A stretch of 21,268 bases of DNA from an uncultured Lachnospiraceae bacterium (GCA_910585075.1 CAJUED010000060.1:1-21268), one strand, 5' to 3'; shown: positions 6,756 to 14,728, counted from the first letter of the stretch. Translations and numbers: made by a program. Notes: generated by a model from the letters alone, not told the origin.

Positions 6756-7958
6756 ATGGCATTATTAAAATGTCCAGAATGCGAGCATGATGTATCCGAC
6801 AAAGCTGCTGCTTGTCCTCATTGTGGTTATCCAATAAATAGCCCTACCAGTACAAAGCCGCGCATCAGGAACGGCAAACCTACAAAATTGCCTAACGGAT
6901 ATGGTTCAGTTCATAAACTGCCGGGTAGACGTTCTAAGCCATTTAGGGCTGTCAAAACTGATAAATGGATATTAGATACCACTACAGGTAAAAGCAAGCA
7001 ATTACGCATTACAATCGGCTATTATGCTACCCGTGAGGAAGCTATGATTGCTCTTGCCAACTATAACGAAAATCCTTATGACATCAAAACAGATAGCATC
7101 ACTTTTTCAGAAGTATACGAAAAATGGAATGAAGGATATTTTCCCACTCTTTCCAGTCCATCCAGTATTAGAACGATTACGGCTGCGTATTCTTACTGTA
7201 ACGGTCTATATAATATGCGTATGAAAGATATAAAGGTATCCCATTTGGAAGGTACCGTACTTAATGCAGATGTAGGTGACAGCACAAAAAGCAGAATAAA
7301 AAGTCTTTTTAATATGATGTACAAATATGCTATAGCACATGACATTGTGGATAAAGATTATGCCGCCGTAATGTTTGCAAATGGTAATCCAATTAAAAAT
7401 AGAAACGCAAAAGAGAAAGTCCCATTTACAGATGCTGAAATACAGCAACTATGGGCCAATAAGGACTCTATACCATTTATAGATATGGTACTAATAGGTA
7501 TATATAGTGGGTGGCGTCCCCAAGAATTGGCCATACTGCAAATTGCAGATATTAATATCGAATCCGAAATAATGAAAGGCGGTTTAAAAACTGATGCCGG
7601 TAAAAACAGGATTGTCCCCATCCATCCGCTTATCAAACCGTTAATTGAAAACCGTATGCAGGAATCCAGTGCTTTGCATTCCGAATATTTGTTCAACGAT
7701 ATAAACGGCCAACAGGGTACATATATGACATATGATAAATATCGCAACAGATTTCAAAAAATCATGAGCAAATTACAAATGATACATAGCCCCCATGAAG
7801 CCCGTCACACATTTATAACAAAAGCAAAGGCCTGTAATGTTGATGAATATGTTCTAAAACTAATTGTAGGACACGCCATAGAAGATATTACCGAAAAGGT
7901 ATATACACATAGAACTATTGAACAATTAAGAAATGAAATTAGAAAAATTACAAAGTAA
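6756..7958 (+). CDS. int: Tyrosine integrase with N-terminal zinc ribbon
   Basis: A 400-aa site-specific recombinase. Residues 6-23 form a zinc ribbon (CPEC, CPHC); residues about 37-105 look like the arm-binding domain of Tn916/phage integrases (GYGSVHKLPG, IGYYATREEA); residues 115-205 the core-binding domain; and from about 222 the catalytic domain. The catalytic set is complete: R254 (SGWRPQE), K278, H347 and R350 (HEARH), H373 (VGH) and nucleophile Y383 (KVYTH). It would insert and excise the element by recombining attP with a chromosomal site. It follows the repressor-like gene by 80 bases, with AAAGGAAGTG upstream. Tandem TGTGTGCTAC repeats near the right junction are likely arm sites. 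The call is secure. Confidence 0.97.
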   Translation: MALLKCPECEHDVSDKAAACPHCGYPINSPTSTKPRIRNGKPTKLPNGYGSVHKLPGRRSKPFRAVKTDKWILDTTTGKSKQLRITIGYYATREEAMIALANYNENPYDIKTDSITFSEVYEKWNEGYFPTLSSPSSIRTITAAYSYCNGLYNMRMKDIKVSHLEGTVLNADVGDSTKSRIKSLFNMMYKYAIAHDIVDKDYAAVMFANGNPIKNRNAKEKVPFTDAEIQQLWANKDSIPFIDMVLIGIYSGWRPQELAILQIADINIESEIMKGGLKTDAGKNRIVPIHPLIKPLIENRMQESSALHSEYLFNDINGQQGTYMTYDKYRNRFQKIMSKLQMIHSPHEARHTFITKAKACNVDEYVLKLIVGHAIEDITEKVYTHRTIEQLRNEIRKITK

Positions 7959-7989
7959 CTATAGGAACTGATATAAATTGAATGTTAAA

Positions 7990-8065
7990 ACCAAAAACTC
8001 TATGGGGCCACATATACCATAGAGCTACCACCCGGTAACCAGCATTCAAAGTCAATTTAGGGTAC
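7990..8065 (-). ncRNA. Candidate small RNA behind the integrase gene
   Basis: On - an extended -10, TGCTATAAT, covers 8080-8072, though no good -35 is seen. A transcript from about 8065 would be about 75 bases long and end at a clear terminator: CCATAGAG/CTCTATGG stem (8017-8024 with 7998-8005 on the + numbering) followed by TTTTTGG. No reading frame fits. It lies antisense to the 3' region of the integrase transcript and has the same style as the small RNA at 1-92. It may be a regulator, a solitary antitoxin RNA, or simply the end of antisense transcription. Confidence 0.4.
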
Positions 8066-8071
8066 GTGTTC

Positions 8072-8080
8072 ATTATAGCA
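8072..8080 (-). promoter_or_regulatory. Extended -10 promoter element
   Basis: TGCTATAAT read on -, a perfect -10 hexamer with TG one base upstream. The -35 region is poor (TCTTTC at 17 bases). Confidence 0.4.
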
Positions 8081-8112
8081 TACTCCTATAAAATGAAAGA
8101 GAGGAATATCTT

Positions 8113-8412
8113 ATGATGGAAGAATTAAACAGATTATCAGAACTTGTATTAAAAGAGCTTGGTGAGCGAAATTGCAGTGGGGTATTTTTTGCAGACATCT
8201 GTGATATTTCCAGAAATGAATTAAATGCAATCGTTAACAAAAAGAAAAAAGACATCAAATTATCCACTATTAAAAAAATTTGCGAAAATTCCAGCATAAC
8301 CTATGCAGATATTTTTGATGCTCATTCAGAAATGGATAATAAACAAAAAGACGATTTTATGACTGGATTTGTTATAACAAATGGAAAGAAAACATATAAA
8401 ATAAAAATATAG
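8113..8412 (+). CDS. Small XRE-like HTH protein, 99 aa
   Basis: Residues about 17-68 follow the pattern of a Cro/C1-type HTH domain: a short helix, the recognition segment DISRNELNAIVNKKKKD, then IKLSTIKKICENSSITYADIF, where the last helix of such domains usually reads 'S-L-x-T-L-x-K-I-x-x-x-L'. The C-terminus is a short basic tail (GKKTYKIKI). AGAGGAAT lies seven to eight bases before the first of two ATG codons. It is the last gene before the right junction and is followed by a hairpin at 8476-8503. It may regulate the integrase region or excision; no target site can be assigned. Such an extra regulator between integrase and att site is common in Firmicute islands. Confidence 0.75.
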   Translation: MMEELNRLSELVLKELGERNCSGVFFADICDISRNELNAIVNKKKKDIKLSTIKKICENSSITYADIFDAHSEMDNKQKDDFMTGFVITNGKKTYKIKI

Positions 8413-8475
8413 AGTTGCATTAATTCATTTCCACCAGTAATAAAGGACAGAAAAATCACTACACGAAATCCTATC

Positions 8476-8503
8476 AAAGGGCATCCCCATACAGATGCCC
8501 TTT
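8476..8503. terminator. Terminator hairpin after the 8113 gene
   Basis: Perfect 10-bp stem AAAGGGCATC / GATGCCCTTT with an 8-base loop (8486-8493). A short T run follows on both strands, so it could stop transcription from either side; it lies 64 bases after the HTH gene. Confidence 0.65.
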
Positions 8504-8598
8504 ACTCATTCCATAAACCAAACTAATACTTTTCTGATAACTAAAGGTTAATATAAAACTACGAATTAATATGATGACAAATTATTTACACATTTGTT

Positions 8599-8644
8599 TG
8601 TGTGCTACCGCTTGTGTGCTACCTGTGTGCTATTTGTGTGCTAC
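8599..8644 (+). repeat. Four direct repeats TGTGTGCTAC, probable integrase arm sites
   Basis: Copies at 8599-8608, 8613-8622, 8624-8633 (TGTGTGCTAT) and 8635-8644, with steps of 14, 11 and 11 bases, i.e. close to one helical turn. Integrases with an arm-binding domain use clustered short repeats near the ends of their element; the position just inside the right junction fits. Confidence 0.6.
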
Positions 8645-8658
8645 GTGGCAAAATTTAA

Positions 8659-8691
8659 GGCTATCGCTGACATCCTCTATCAACGATAGCC
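8659..8691. terminator. Bidirectional terminator at the host/element junction
   Basis: GGCTATCG (8659-8666) pairs with CGATAGCC (8684-8691); TTGTTTTT follows on + and TTAAATTTT on -. It probably ends the GGGtGRT gene transcript. The attachment core is likely in or near it, because the arm-like repeats stop 14 bases before it and the host stop codon is 20 bases after. Confidence 0.65.
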
Positions 8692-8710
8692 CTTGTTTTT
8701 ACTAGATTTT

Positions 8711-9721
8711 TTAGAACTTACCTGCCTTCGCTGCTTCCTCAACAGAAACTGCAACTGCAACTGTAGCTCCAACCATCGGGTTATTTCCCATTCCGATCAG
8801 ACCCATCATTTCAACGTGAGCTGGTACGGAGGAAGAACCTGCGAACTGTGCATCTGAATGCATACGTCCTAAGGTATCTGTGAAACCATAGGAAGCAGGG
8901 CCGGCAGCCATATTATCAGGATGAAGTGTACGTCCTGTACCGCCGCCTGATGCAACTGAGAAGTATTTCTTTCCGGCTTCTGTTCTTTCTTTCTTGTATG
9001 TACCTGCTACAGGATGCTGGAATCTTGTAGGGTTGGTGGAGTTACCTGTGATGGAAACATCAACGTTTTCCTTCCACATGATAGCAACACCTTCAGGAAC
9101 GGAGTTTGCGCCATAGCAGTTAACTTTAGCACGAAGTCCCTCTGAATAAGATTTACGCTCGATTTCCTTAACTGAATTGGTGTAAGGATCATATTCTGTC
9201 TCAACAAAGGTAAATCCATTGATTCTGGAAATAATCTTTGCTGCATCTTTTCCAAGACCGTTTAAGATAACACGTAAGGGTTTCTGACGAACCTTGTTTG
9301 CCTTCTCTGCGATACCGATTGCACCTTCAGCAGCTGCGAAGGACTCATGGCCTGCTAAGAATGCAAAACACTCTGTCTCCTCCTCAAGGAGCATCTTGCC
9401 AAGATTACCATGGCCAAGACCAACCTTACGGGTATCAGCAACAGAACCGGGGATACAGAAAGCCTGAAGGCCTTCGCCGATTGCAGCAGCAGCGTCAGCA
9501 GCTTTTCTGCAGTCTTTCTTGATTGCGATTGCAGCGCCTACCGTGTAAGCCCAGCATGCATTTTCAAAACAGATGGGCTGGATTTTCTTAACCTGCTCAT
9601 ATACGTCAAGGCCTGCATCCTTTGTGATTTTTTCAGCTTCTTCGATAGAAGAAATGCCGTAAGAATTTAAAACGGAATTGATTGTATCAATTCTTCTTTC
9701 ATATGATTCAAATAATGCCAT
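8711..9721 (-). CDS. GGGtGRT family protein
   Basis: A 336-aa protein carrying the name-giving motif GGGTGRT at residues 259-265 (SVASGGGTGRTLHPDN). It is glycine- and alanine-rich with several conserved-looking stretches (GLGHGNLGKM, FLAGHESFAAAEGAIGIAEKA). The family is widespread in anaerobic Firmicutes and other bacteria, is of unknown biochemical role, and is typically encoded next to a NifU/IscU-like scaffold, as here (20 bases upstream). A role tied to iron-sulfur cluster or another metal-dependent process is inferred from that pairing only. The start has ATAGGAGGAATG upstream. Cysteines at 51, 56, 71, 89, 118 and 202 could be ligands, but none is proven. No signal peptide; likely cytoplasmic. 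Confidence 0.93.
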   Translation of the reverse strand: MALFESYERRIDTINSVLNSYGISSIEEAEKITKDAGLDVYEQVKKIQPICFENACWAYTVGAAIAIKKDCRKAADAAAAIGEGLQAFCIPGSVADTRKVGLGHGNLGKMLLEEETECFAFLAGHESFAAAEGAIGIAEKANKVRQKPLRVILNGLGKDAAKIISRINGFTFVETEYDPYTNSVKEIERKSYSEGLRAKVNCYGANSVPEGVAIMWKENVDVSITGNSTNPTRFQHPVAGTYKKERTEAGKKYFSVASGGGTGRTLHPDNMAAGPASYGFTDTLGRMHSDAQFAGSSSVPAHVEMMGLIGMGNNPMVGATVAVAVSVEEAAKAGKF

Positions 9722-9741
9722 TTTTTACATTCCTCCTATAA

Positions 9742-10434
9742 TTATTCTTTTCTGGGGTCAATGATCTTAACAGCATCATCTACACGACCATACTGTCCGC
9801 AGGATTTTTCATATGCAGTTGCAGGATCATCACCTTTTTTCATGAAGTCTGTCATTTTACCAAAGTTTACAAATTTATAACCAATGATTTCATTGTCAGC
9901 ATCAAGAGCGATACCTGTTACATAACCTTCAGCCATCTCAAGGTAACGGGGGCCTTTCTTTAAGGTTCCGTACATTGTACCAACCTGGCTTCTGAGTCCT
10001 TTTCCTAAATCTTCCAGACCTGCACCGATGGGAAGTCCGTCTTCTGAGAACGCACTCTGGGAACGTCCGTAAACAATCTGCAGGAACAATTCTCTCATAG
10101 CCGTATTGATTGCATCACATACAAGGTCAGTATTTAATGCTTCCATTACAGTTAAGCCGGGAAGGATTTCAGATGCCATAGCAGCGGAATGTGTCATACC
10201 TGAACATCCGATGGTCTCAACCAAAGCTTCCTGAATAATGCCTTCCTTAACATTCAGGGTTAACTTACAAGCGCCCTGCTGGGGAGCACACCAGCCAACA
10301 CCGTGTGTTAAGCCTGAAATGTCTTCAACCTTTTTTGCCTGAACCCATTTTGCTTCTTCCGGAATAGGAGCACAGCCATGATGAACACCCTGTGCAACTG
10401 TACACATTTCTTCAACTTCCTTTGAATAAATCAT
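9742..10434 (-). CDS. NifU/IscU-like iron-sulfur scaffold family protein
   Basis: A 230-aa protein from the ATG at 10432-10434, which has GAAAGGAG seven bases upstream; an upstream in-frame start at 10473 has none. The segment IGCSGMTHSAAMASEILPG (Cys77) resembles the IscU/NifU stretch around its last cluster-ligand cysteine, and further Cys lie at 11, 21, 49 and 56 (VGWC, GAC). IscU-type proteins hold a nascent Fe-S cluster before transfer. This one is longer, with an extra C-terminal part (from about residue 140) not found in classic IscU. It is 20 bases upstream of the GGGtGRT gene and surely shares its transcript; the two probably act together. Whether it really assembles a cluster is not known. 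Confidence 0.85.
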   Translation of the reverse strand: MIYSKEVEEMCTVAQGVHHGCAPIPEEAKWVQAKKVEDISGLTHGVGWCAPQQGACKLTLNVKEGIIQEALVETIGCSGMTHSAAMASEILPGLTVMEALNTDLVCDAINTAMRELFLQIVYGRSQSAFSEDGLPIGAGLEDLGKGLRSQVGTMYGTLKKGPRYLEMAEGYVTGIALDADNEIIGYKFVNFGKMTDFMKKGDDPATAYEKSCGQYGRVDDAVKIIDPRKE

Positions 10435-10534
10435 GTGAAAACTCCTTTCAATATGTAGATAGTATAAACGCAACTATATTTTCGCATATCCGACACAAAA
10501 AATCCAGTGCTTTTCACAAATTTTTCGATTATCA

Positions 10535-11200
10535 TCAATATTTTTCGGCAATTTCTCCCTGTTTTTTATAAATGCTGCCGGCAGGGATACAGCCCCGCAC
10601 CATACTGGTGGGATATACGTTGGAATTTCTTCCTATCACGGTACCCGGGTTCAAAACACTGTTACAGCCCACTTCCACGTTGTCCCCAAGCATTGCACCG
10701 AATTTCTTAAGGCCGGTCTCAACCTTTTCCTCCCCGTTTTTCACAACCACCAGGGTCTTGTCGCTTTTCACATTTGAAGTGATGGAGCCTGCACCCATGT
10801 GGGACTTAAAGCCAAGAATGCTGTCTCCTACATAATTGTAGTGGGGAACCTGTACTTTATTAAACAGGATTACGTTTTTCAACTCTGTGGAATTTCCCAC
10901 AACAGCGCCCTTTCCCACAATGGCGTTTCCACGAATGAAGGCACAGTGGCGTATCTCAGCCTCCTCGTCGATAATTGCCGGGCCATTAACGTTGGCTGTG
11001 GGAGCCACTTTGGCGGATTTTGCAATCCACACGTTTTCTTTCACCTGGGTAAATTTGTCCTCCGGAAGCGTCTTTCCAAGCTCCAAAATAAAGCCACTGA
11101 TTTTGGGAAGCAGCTCCCAAGGGTACTGAGCACCCTCAAAGAGACCTGCAGCAATGGTTTCCTCCAAATTGTAAAGATTTTCGATTGTAAATTCTTTCAT
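10535..11200 (-). CDS. Left-handed beta-helix (hexapeptide repeat) protein, GlmU C-terminus-like
   Basis: A 221-aa protein with hexapeptide repeats from about residue 56 to 205 (e.g. VWIAKSAKVAPTANV, AIVGKGAVVG, VIGRNSNVY), the pattern of a left-handed beta helix as in acyltransferases and the C-terminal half of GlmU or G1P transferases. Databases often label such proteins 'UDP-N-acetylglucosamine pyrophosphorylase', but no nucleotidyltransferase domain is present: the N-terminal 50 residues are a short helical segment. It could be a sugar-nucleotide acyltransferase; substrate unknown. AAGGAGGAAAAGT precedes the ATG. The gene follows topoisomerase III by 33 bases and probably ends the EAL-ATPase-topoisomerase group. 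Confidence 0.85.
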   Translation of the reverse strand: MKEFTIENLYNLEETIAAGLFEGAQYPWELLPKISGFILELGKTLPEDKFTQVKENVWIAKSAKVAPTANVNGPAIIDEEAEIRHCAFIRGNAIVGKGAVVGNSTELKNVILFNKVQVPHYNYVGDSILGFKSHMGAGSITSNVKSDKTLVVVKNGEEKVETGLKKFGAMLGDNVEVGCNSVLNPGTVIGRNSNVYPTSMVRGCIPAGSIYKKQGEIAEKY

Positions 11201-11233
11201 ACTTTTCCTCCTTTTGAAATATTTTCTGCCGGA

Positions 11234-13306
11234 TTATTTTTTATAATTTGCAGCAGCTTTGTGAAACTGCTGATTTAAAGCATACTGGTTATCCATCTGT
11301 TTCACGATATTGGTTCTCCTGGAAACGAAATCATCCAGCTTTCTCATGTATTCGTCTTCTGTGATGGTCCCTTCCGCTACCATGGTAAGCCCTTTCTCCC
11401 AGCTTGCCGTAAGCGCCGGGTCTAAGAGAGGCCGTATGGAGCAGTAAACCACCTCATAAATCATTTCTCCCATCAAAGTGGGGGTTATAATCTGCGTTTT
11501 TTTATTCAGGGCCAGATATTGAATATTCACAAGCTTTTTCAAAATTTCAGCCCGGGTTGCCGAGGTACCGATACCACTGCCCTTTATCTGGGCCCTGAGT
11601 TCCTCATCTTCAATAAACTGCCCGGCGTTTTCCATTGTCAAAATCATGGTGCCCGAATTATACCGCTTTGGCGGCTTGGTTTCGCCTTCTTTCACCTGCA
11701 TATCCTTGACAGACAGCGTCATCCCTTTTCTCAAATGGTTAAGTCCCTCCATAAAGGCCGGGTCAACTCCTTCGTTTCCGGTATCCCCGCCCTCCGCCTT
11801 TCTTTTTTCTTCCTTTCCGTCAGGAAGGCTTTGGGAGTTTTCCGCATAAGCGTTTTCCATATTAGAGGCTTCATTTTTTTTCTTTAAAAAAGAAAAAGCC
11901 GCCGCCTGAAGATATCCTTCCTCCTCCAGCACTTTAAAGCTTGCAAAAAAACGTTCTCCTTTTACTGATACTGCTAGGGATATTTTCCTGTAGACTGCTG
12001 GGGGAAAGAAAATACTTAAGAACCTGCGCACGATAACCTCATATACTTTGGCAGCCGTGGGATTTAAGTTATTTAACTGGTTTAATCCCTGTCCCGTTGG
12101 AATGATCGCATAGTGGTCCGTAATCTGTTTATCATTTACATACCTGGTTTTGGCTATTTGCTTGTAGCTGCCGCTCTCTAACACTTTAGCGGCATAGCTT
12201 CCTGCAATCCCGTAACCGGTCAGCCCTTTTATATTTTTATAGATTTCCTTTGAAACTGCGCTTGAGAGCACTCTGGCGTCCGTACGGGGATATGTAGTCA
12301 TTTTTTTCTCGTACAGCTCCTGGGCAATTCTTAAGGTTTCATCAGGACTGATTTTGAAATATTTGGAGCAGTCGTTCTGTAATTCCGCCAGATTATATAA
12401 AAGAGGCGGGTTTTTGGTTTCCTTTTTCTTTTCAATGCTCTCCACCGTAGCTGTCACCGGCGGGGAATCCATCAGATACCGAATAAGTGCATCCGCATCC
12501 TTTTTTTCTTTAAATCCATTTTCCCTATATAGCAGAGGGGATCGGTAGTACTTTGTGTTTTCCACCGCCTTCCACTCACATTCACAGTTTTTCCCATTGA
12601 TAGACAGGTTTGCAATAATACGGTAAAAAGGGGTTTTCACAAATTCCCTGATTTCACGCTCCCTGTTTACCACCATCCCGAGGACACAGGTCATCACCCT
12701 TCCCACGCTGATAACCGCCTTGTCTCTTTTAAGATAATTTTTGACCGGGTTTCCATATTTTAAGGTGAGCACTCTTGAAAAATTGATGCCCATCAGATAA
12801 TCTTCTTTTGCCCGCAGATAAGCGGCAGCCCCTAAATTATCATAGGCTGAAAGGTCCTTTGCCTCCCGGATGCCGCGCAGGATTTCCTCCTCTGTCTGAG
12901 AGTCAATCCAGACTCTTTTCCGCTTTTTCCCTGTTACGTGGGCCTGCTGCTCCACAAGGCGGTAGATATATTCCCCCTCCCGCCCGGAGTCCGTGCACAC
13001 ATAAATGGTTTCCACATCCTCTCTGTTTAAGAGACCGCTTACGATTTTAAATTGCTTTTTTACACCCTCTATCACTTCATATTTAAATTCCGAAGGAATA
13101 AAAGGGATGGTGCTGAGGGACCACCTTTTATATTTCTCGTCATAGGCCTCCGGATAGCTCATGGTAACCAGATGCCCCACACACCAGGTAATCACACTGT
13201 CAGCCGATTCCAGATACCCATCCCTGTTACTCGCATTTATCCGCAAAGCCTTGGCAAATTCCCTTGCCACGCTGGGTTTTTCGGCTATATACAAATTTTT
13301 TCCCAT
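11234..13306 (-). CDS. topB: DNA topoisomerase III (type IA)
   Basis: A 690-aa enzyme starting at the ATG at 13304-13306, which shares one base with the stop of the ATPase gene; a GTG one codon earlier is possible. The TOPRIM domain shows E9 (LYIAEKPSVA) and the DSGREGE motif at 106-112; the catalytic tyrosine is Y339 in MTTYPRTDAR. It ends without the C-terminal zinc fingers that many topoisomerase I enzymes carry, as expected for topoisomerase III. It relaxes and decatenates DNA through a covalent 5' phosphotyrosine intermediate. The region at about residues 485-520 is low in complexity and polar (ENSQSLPDGKEEKRKAEGG), an insertion in the body. No ribosome site of its own is clear, so translation is probably coupled to the ATPase. 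A chromosomal rather than element gene by context. Confidence 0.95.
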   Translation of the reverse strand: MGKNLYIAEKPSVAREFAKALRINASNRDGYLESADSVITWCVGHLVTMSYPEAYDEKYKRWSLSTIPFIPSEFKYEVIEGVKKQFKIVSGLLNREDVETIYVCTDSGREGEYIYRLVEQQAHVTGKKRKRVWIDSQTEEEILRGIREAKDLSAYDNLGAAAYLRAKEDYLMGINFSRVLTLKYGNPVKNYLKRDKAVISVGRVMTCVLGMVVNREREIREFVKTPFYRIIANLSINGKNCECEWKAVENTKYYRSPLLYRENGFKEKKDADALIRYLMDSPPVTATVESIEKKKETKNPPLLYNLAELQNDCSKYFKISPDETLRIAQELYEKKMTTYPRTDARVLSSAVSKEIYKNIKGLTGYGIAGSYAAKVLESGSYKQIAKTRYVNDKQITDHYAIIPTGQGLNQLNNLNPTAAKVYEVIVRRFLSIFFPPAVYRKISLAVSVKGERFFASFKVLEEEGYLQAAAFSFLKKKNEASNMENAYAENSQSLPDGKEEKRKAEGGDTGNEGVDPAFMEGLNHLRKGMTLSVKDMQVKEGETKPPKRYNSGTMILTMENAGQFIEDEELRAQIKGSGIGTSATRAEILKKLVNIQYLALNKKTQIITPTLMGEMIYEVVYCSIRPLLDPALTASWEKGLTMVAEGTITEDEYMRKLDDFVSRRTNIVKQMDNQYALNQQFHKAAANYKK

Positions 13307-14721
13307 CACATCTCATCCATACTGATTAGTTTCAGCTTCTGTTTTCCGCCGGTCTGTTGGCTTTTGGCCTCCTGATAAAGTTTATCCTCAAAGCCCTGAA
13401 TGGAAAACAGGTAAATATAGTCTGTCCGCAGCTTTGCCTTTTCTGCGCAAAAAAGAAGCCATTCATAATCGTCATAACGCACAACAGGCTTATCCCAGCT
13501 GCAGATTCCCACAATTGTTTTTCCGGTTTCATCCTGGGCAACCACGTCAATATTGCCAAATTTGCCAATCCACTCCCCTATCTTGTCCACTTCAATAGGA
13601 AGACTTCCCCATCTGCTCCACTTTTCAATATACTGCCTGCAGACCACCTTAAAATACTCTGCAACATAGCTCTTGAAACTAAATTCTATATATTTATTAT
13701 AAAATTCTCCGGGTGTCAGTCTCTCCAGGCCGCTCAAATTCGGATATAAATAGGCAAAATAAAAGTTGACAAAGTGGTTACAGATTCTGTAAATCCCCTT
13801 TTGTGCATTGACCTTGCCCTCCGTATCATAGGAATACACCTTTTCTACCAGCTCCAACTCTATCAGGTTTTTCAGATAAACGCTGATTTTCGCCCTGGAA
13901 AATCCCGTATGCCGGTACAAGTCATTAAGTTTTAGATTTCCGGCCGCAAGGGAAGCTAAAATGGTATTATACACACTCATTTCACGAAGTTCTTCCTCCA
14001 CCATCCGCTGCCCTTCCCCATACAGGAAAGAATCTTTGTTTAAAATATATCTGCAAATATTTTCTTTTATGCCTATTTTATCATCAAACTGTTTCCAAAG
14101 CCCCGGCAGGCCTCCAAGTATGGCATAAGCTTCAATTCCCTGCTGCATGGAAAATCCGGGGAAATACTCCATCATGGCCTCAAAACCAAGCTCCTTAATC
14201 TTAAGCAGCCCTGAAATCGCATATGCATCATCCCCAATCTTACCTGTCATGGTGTTCTCCACCCAGCCTATTGAGGAGCTGCAAAGAACAAACATAACCC
14301 GGGCGTCCGGGCGGATGTCATGGAGATAATAATGAACCTCTTTGATAAAGTTCTCGTTGCCCTTGATAATATGCTGGAATTCATCCACTATGATTATCTT
14401 TTTCTCATCAGCCTGACGGCCTGCAGTTCTCGCTTTCGTCTGATTGGCTTCCTGCAAAACAGCGTCAAAGATTTCTGTGTATGCCGGATATCTGGAAACT
14501 TTTATCTTTTCCTTTTCCAGCTCCCTGCCCCACTGATAACGCTGTTCGCGTTCGGAAGCAGATCTCGCCCTGTAATAATGGCTGGGTTTGCCCTGCATAA
14601 ACTGGCGCAGCAAGGCTGTTTTTCCTACGTTTCTGCTTCCATAGACTACCAGGATCTGACTTTCCCCGCGTTCATAATAATTATTTAAATATTTTAACTC
14701 CGAACCCCGTCCCAATATCAT
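13306..14721 (-). CDS. ATPase with DUF234-type nuclease-like C-terminus
   Basis: A 471-aa protein starting at the ATG at 14719-14721, eight bases after the stop of the EAL gene, with GGGGATAAG upstream; the longer in-frame reading would run 80 bases into the EAL gene. Residues 28-35 are Walker A (GSRNVGKT) and 109-116 Walker B (IIIVDEFQ). A winged-helix part lies at about 263-289. The C-terminus resembles DUF234, a PD-(D/E)xK-like fold, with GNID at 389-392 and VGICSW at 404-409. In relatives the latter usually reads GECKW, so the E and K of the active site appear to be replaced by I and S here. The family has no settled role; links to DNA maintenance or defence are guesses. The neighbour topoisomerase gene overlaps it. 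Confidence 0.85.
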   Translation of the reverse strand: MILGRGSELKYLNNYYERGESQILVVYGSRNVGKTALLRQFMQGKPSHYYRARSASEREQRYQWGRELEKEKIKVSRYPAYTEIFDAVLQEANQTKARTAGRQADEKKIIIVDEFQHIIKGNENFIKEVHYYLHDIRPDARVMFVLCSSSIGWVENTMTGKIGDDAYAISGLLKIKELGFEAMMEYFPGFSMQQGIEAYAILGGLPGLWKQFDDKIGIKENICRYILNKDSFLYGEGQRMVEEELREMSVYNTILASLAAGNLKLNDLYRHTGFSRAKISVYLKNLIELELVEKVYSYDTEGKVNAQKGIYRICNHFVNFYFAYLYPNLSGLERLTPGEFYNKYIEFSFKSYVAEYFKVVCRQYIEKWSRWGSLPIEVDKIGEWIGKFGNIDVVAQDETGKTIVGICSWDKPVVRYDDYEWLLFCAEKAKLRTDYIYLFSIQGFEDKLYQEAKSQQTGGKQKLKLISMDEM

Positions 14722-14728
14722 ATCAATC

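Larger units (their letters stand above)
1..8700. mobile_element. Integrated element, PICI-like phage satellite or prophage fragment (right part; left end outside window)
   Basis: An AT-rich block bounded on the right by ordinary host genes. It holds a tyrosine integrase, a repressor-like protein next to it in the same direction, a divergent operon with small HTH proteins, a P4-type primase-helicase, a repeat-rich possible origin, an HNH protein and a terminase-small-subunit-like protein. No capsid, portal, tail or lysis gene is present in the visible part, and no conjugation gene either. That layout is what is known for phage-inducible chromosomal islands (int-stl divergent from str/xis-pri-ori-terS). 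The right junction is near 8645-8710, just past integrase-arm-like repeats. The left junction is not visible: I found no direct repeat shared between 1-297 and 8600-8710. The satellite call is an inference; the presence of a mobile element is well supported. Confidence 0.8.

Noticed and set aside
8599..8644. CRISPR-like short repeats
   Set aside because: 10-base repeats with 1-4 base gaps are too short and closely spaced; the integrase nearby gives a better reading.
8599..8710. tRNA gene as integration site
   Set aside because: No tRNA cloverleaf or T-loop sequence can be found near the right junction; the site is a terminator region.
10535..11200. Full UDP-N-acetylglucosamine pyrophosphorylase (GlmU)
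   Set aside because: Only the beta-helix part is present; the nucleotidyltransferase domain with its GxGTRM-type motif is absent.
10799..11278. 159-codon + strand frame
   Set aside because: Antisense to the beta-helix protein gene and the end of topB; the - strand genes have clear motifs and ribosome sites.
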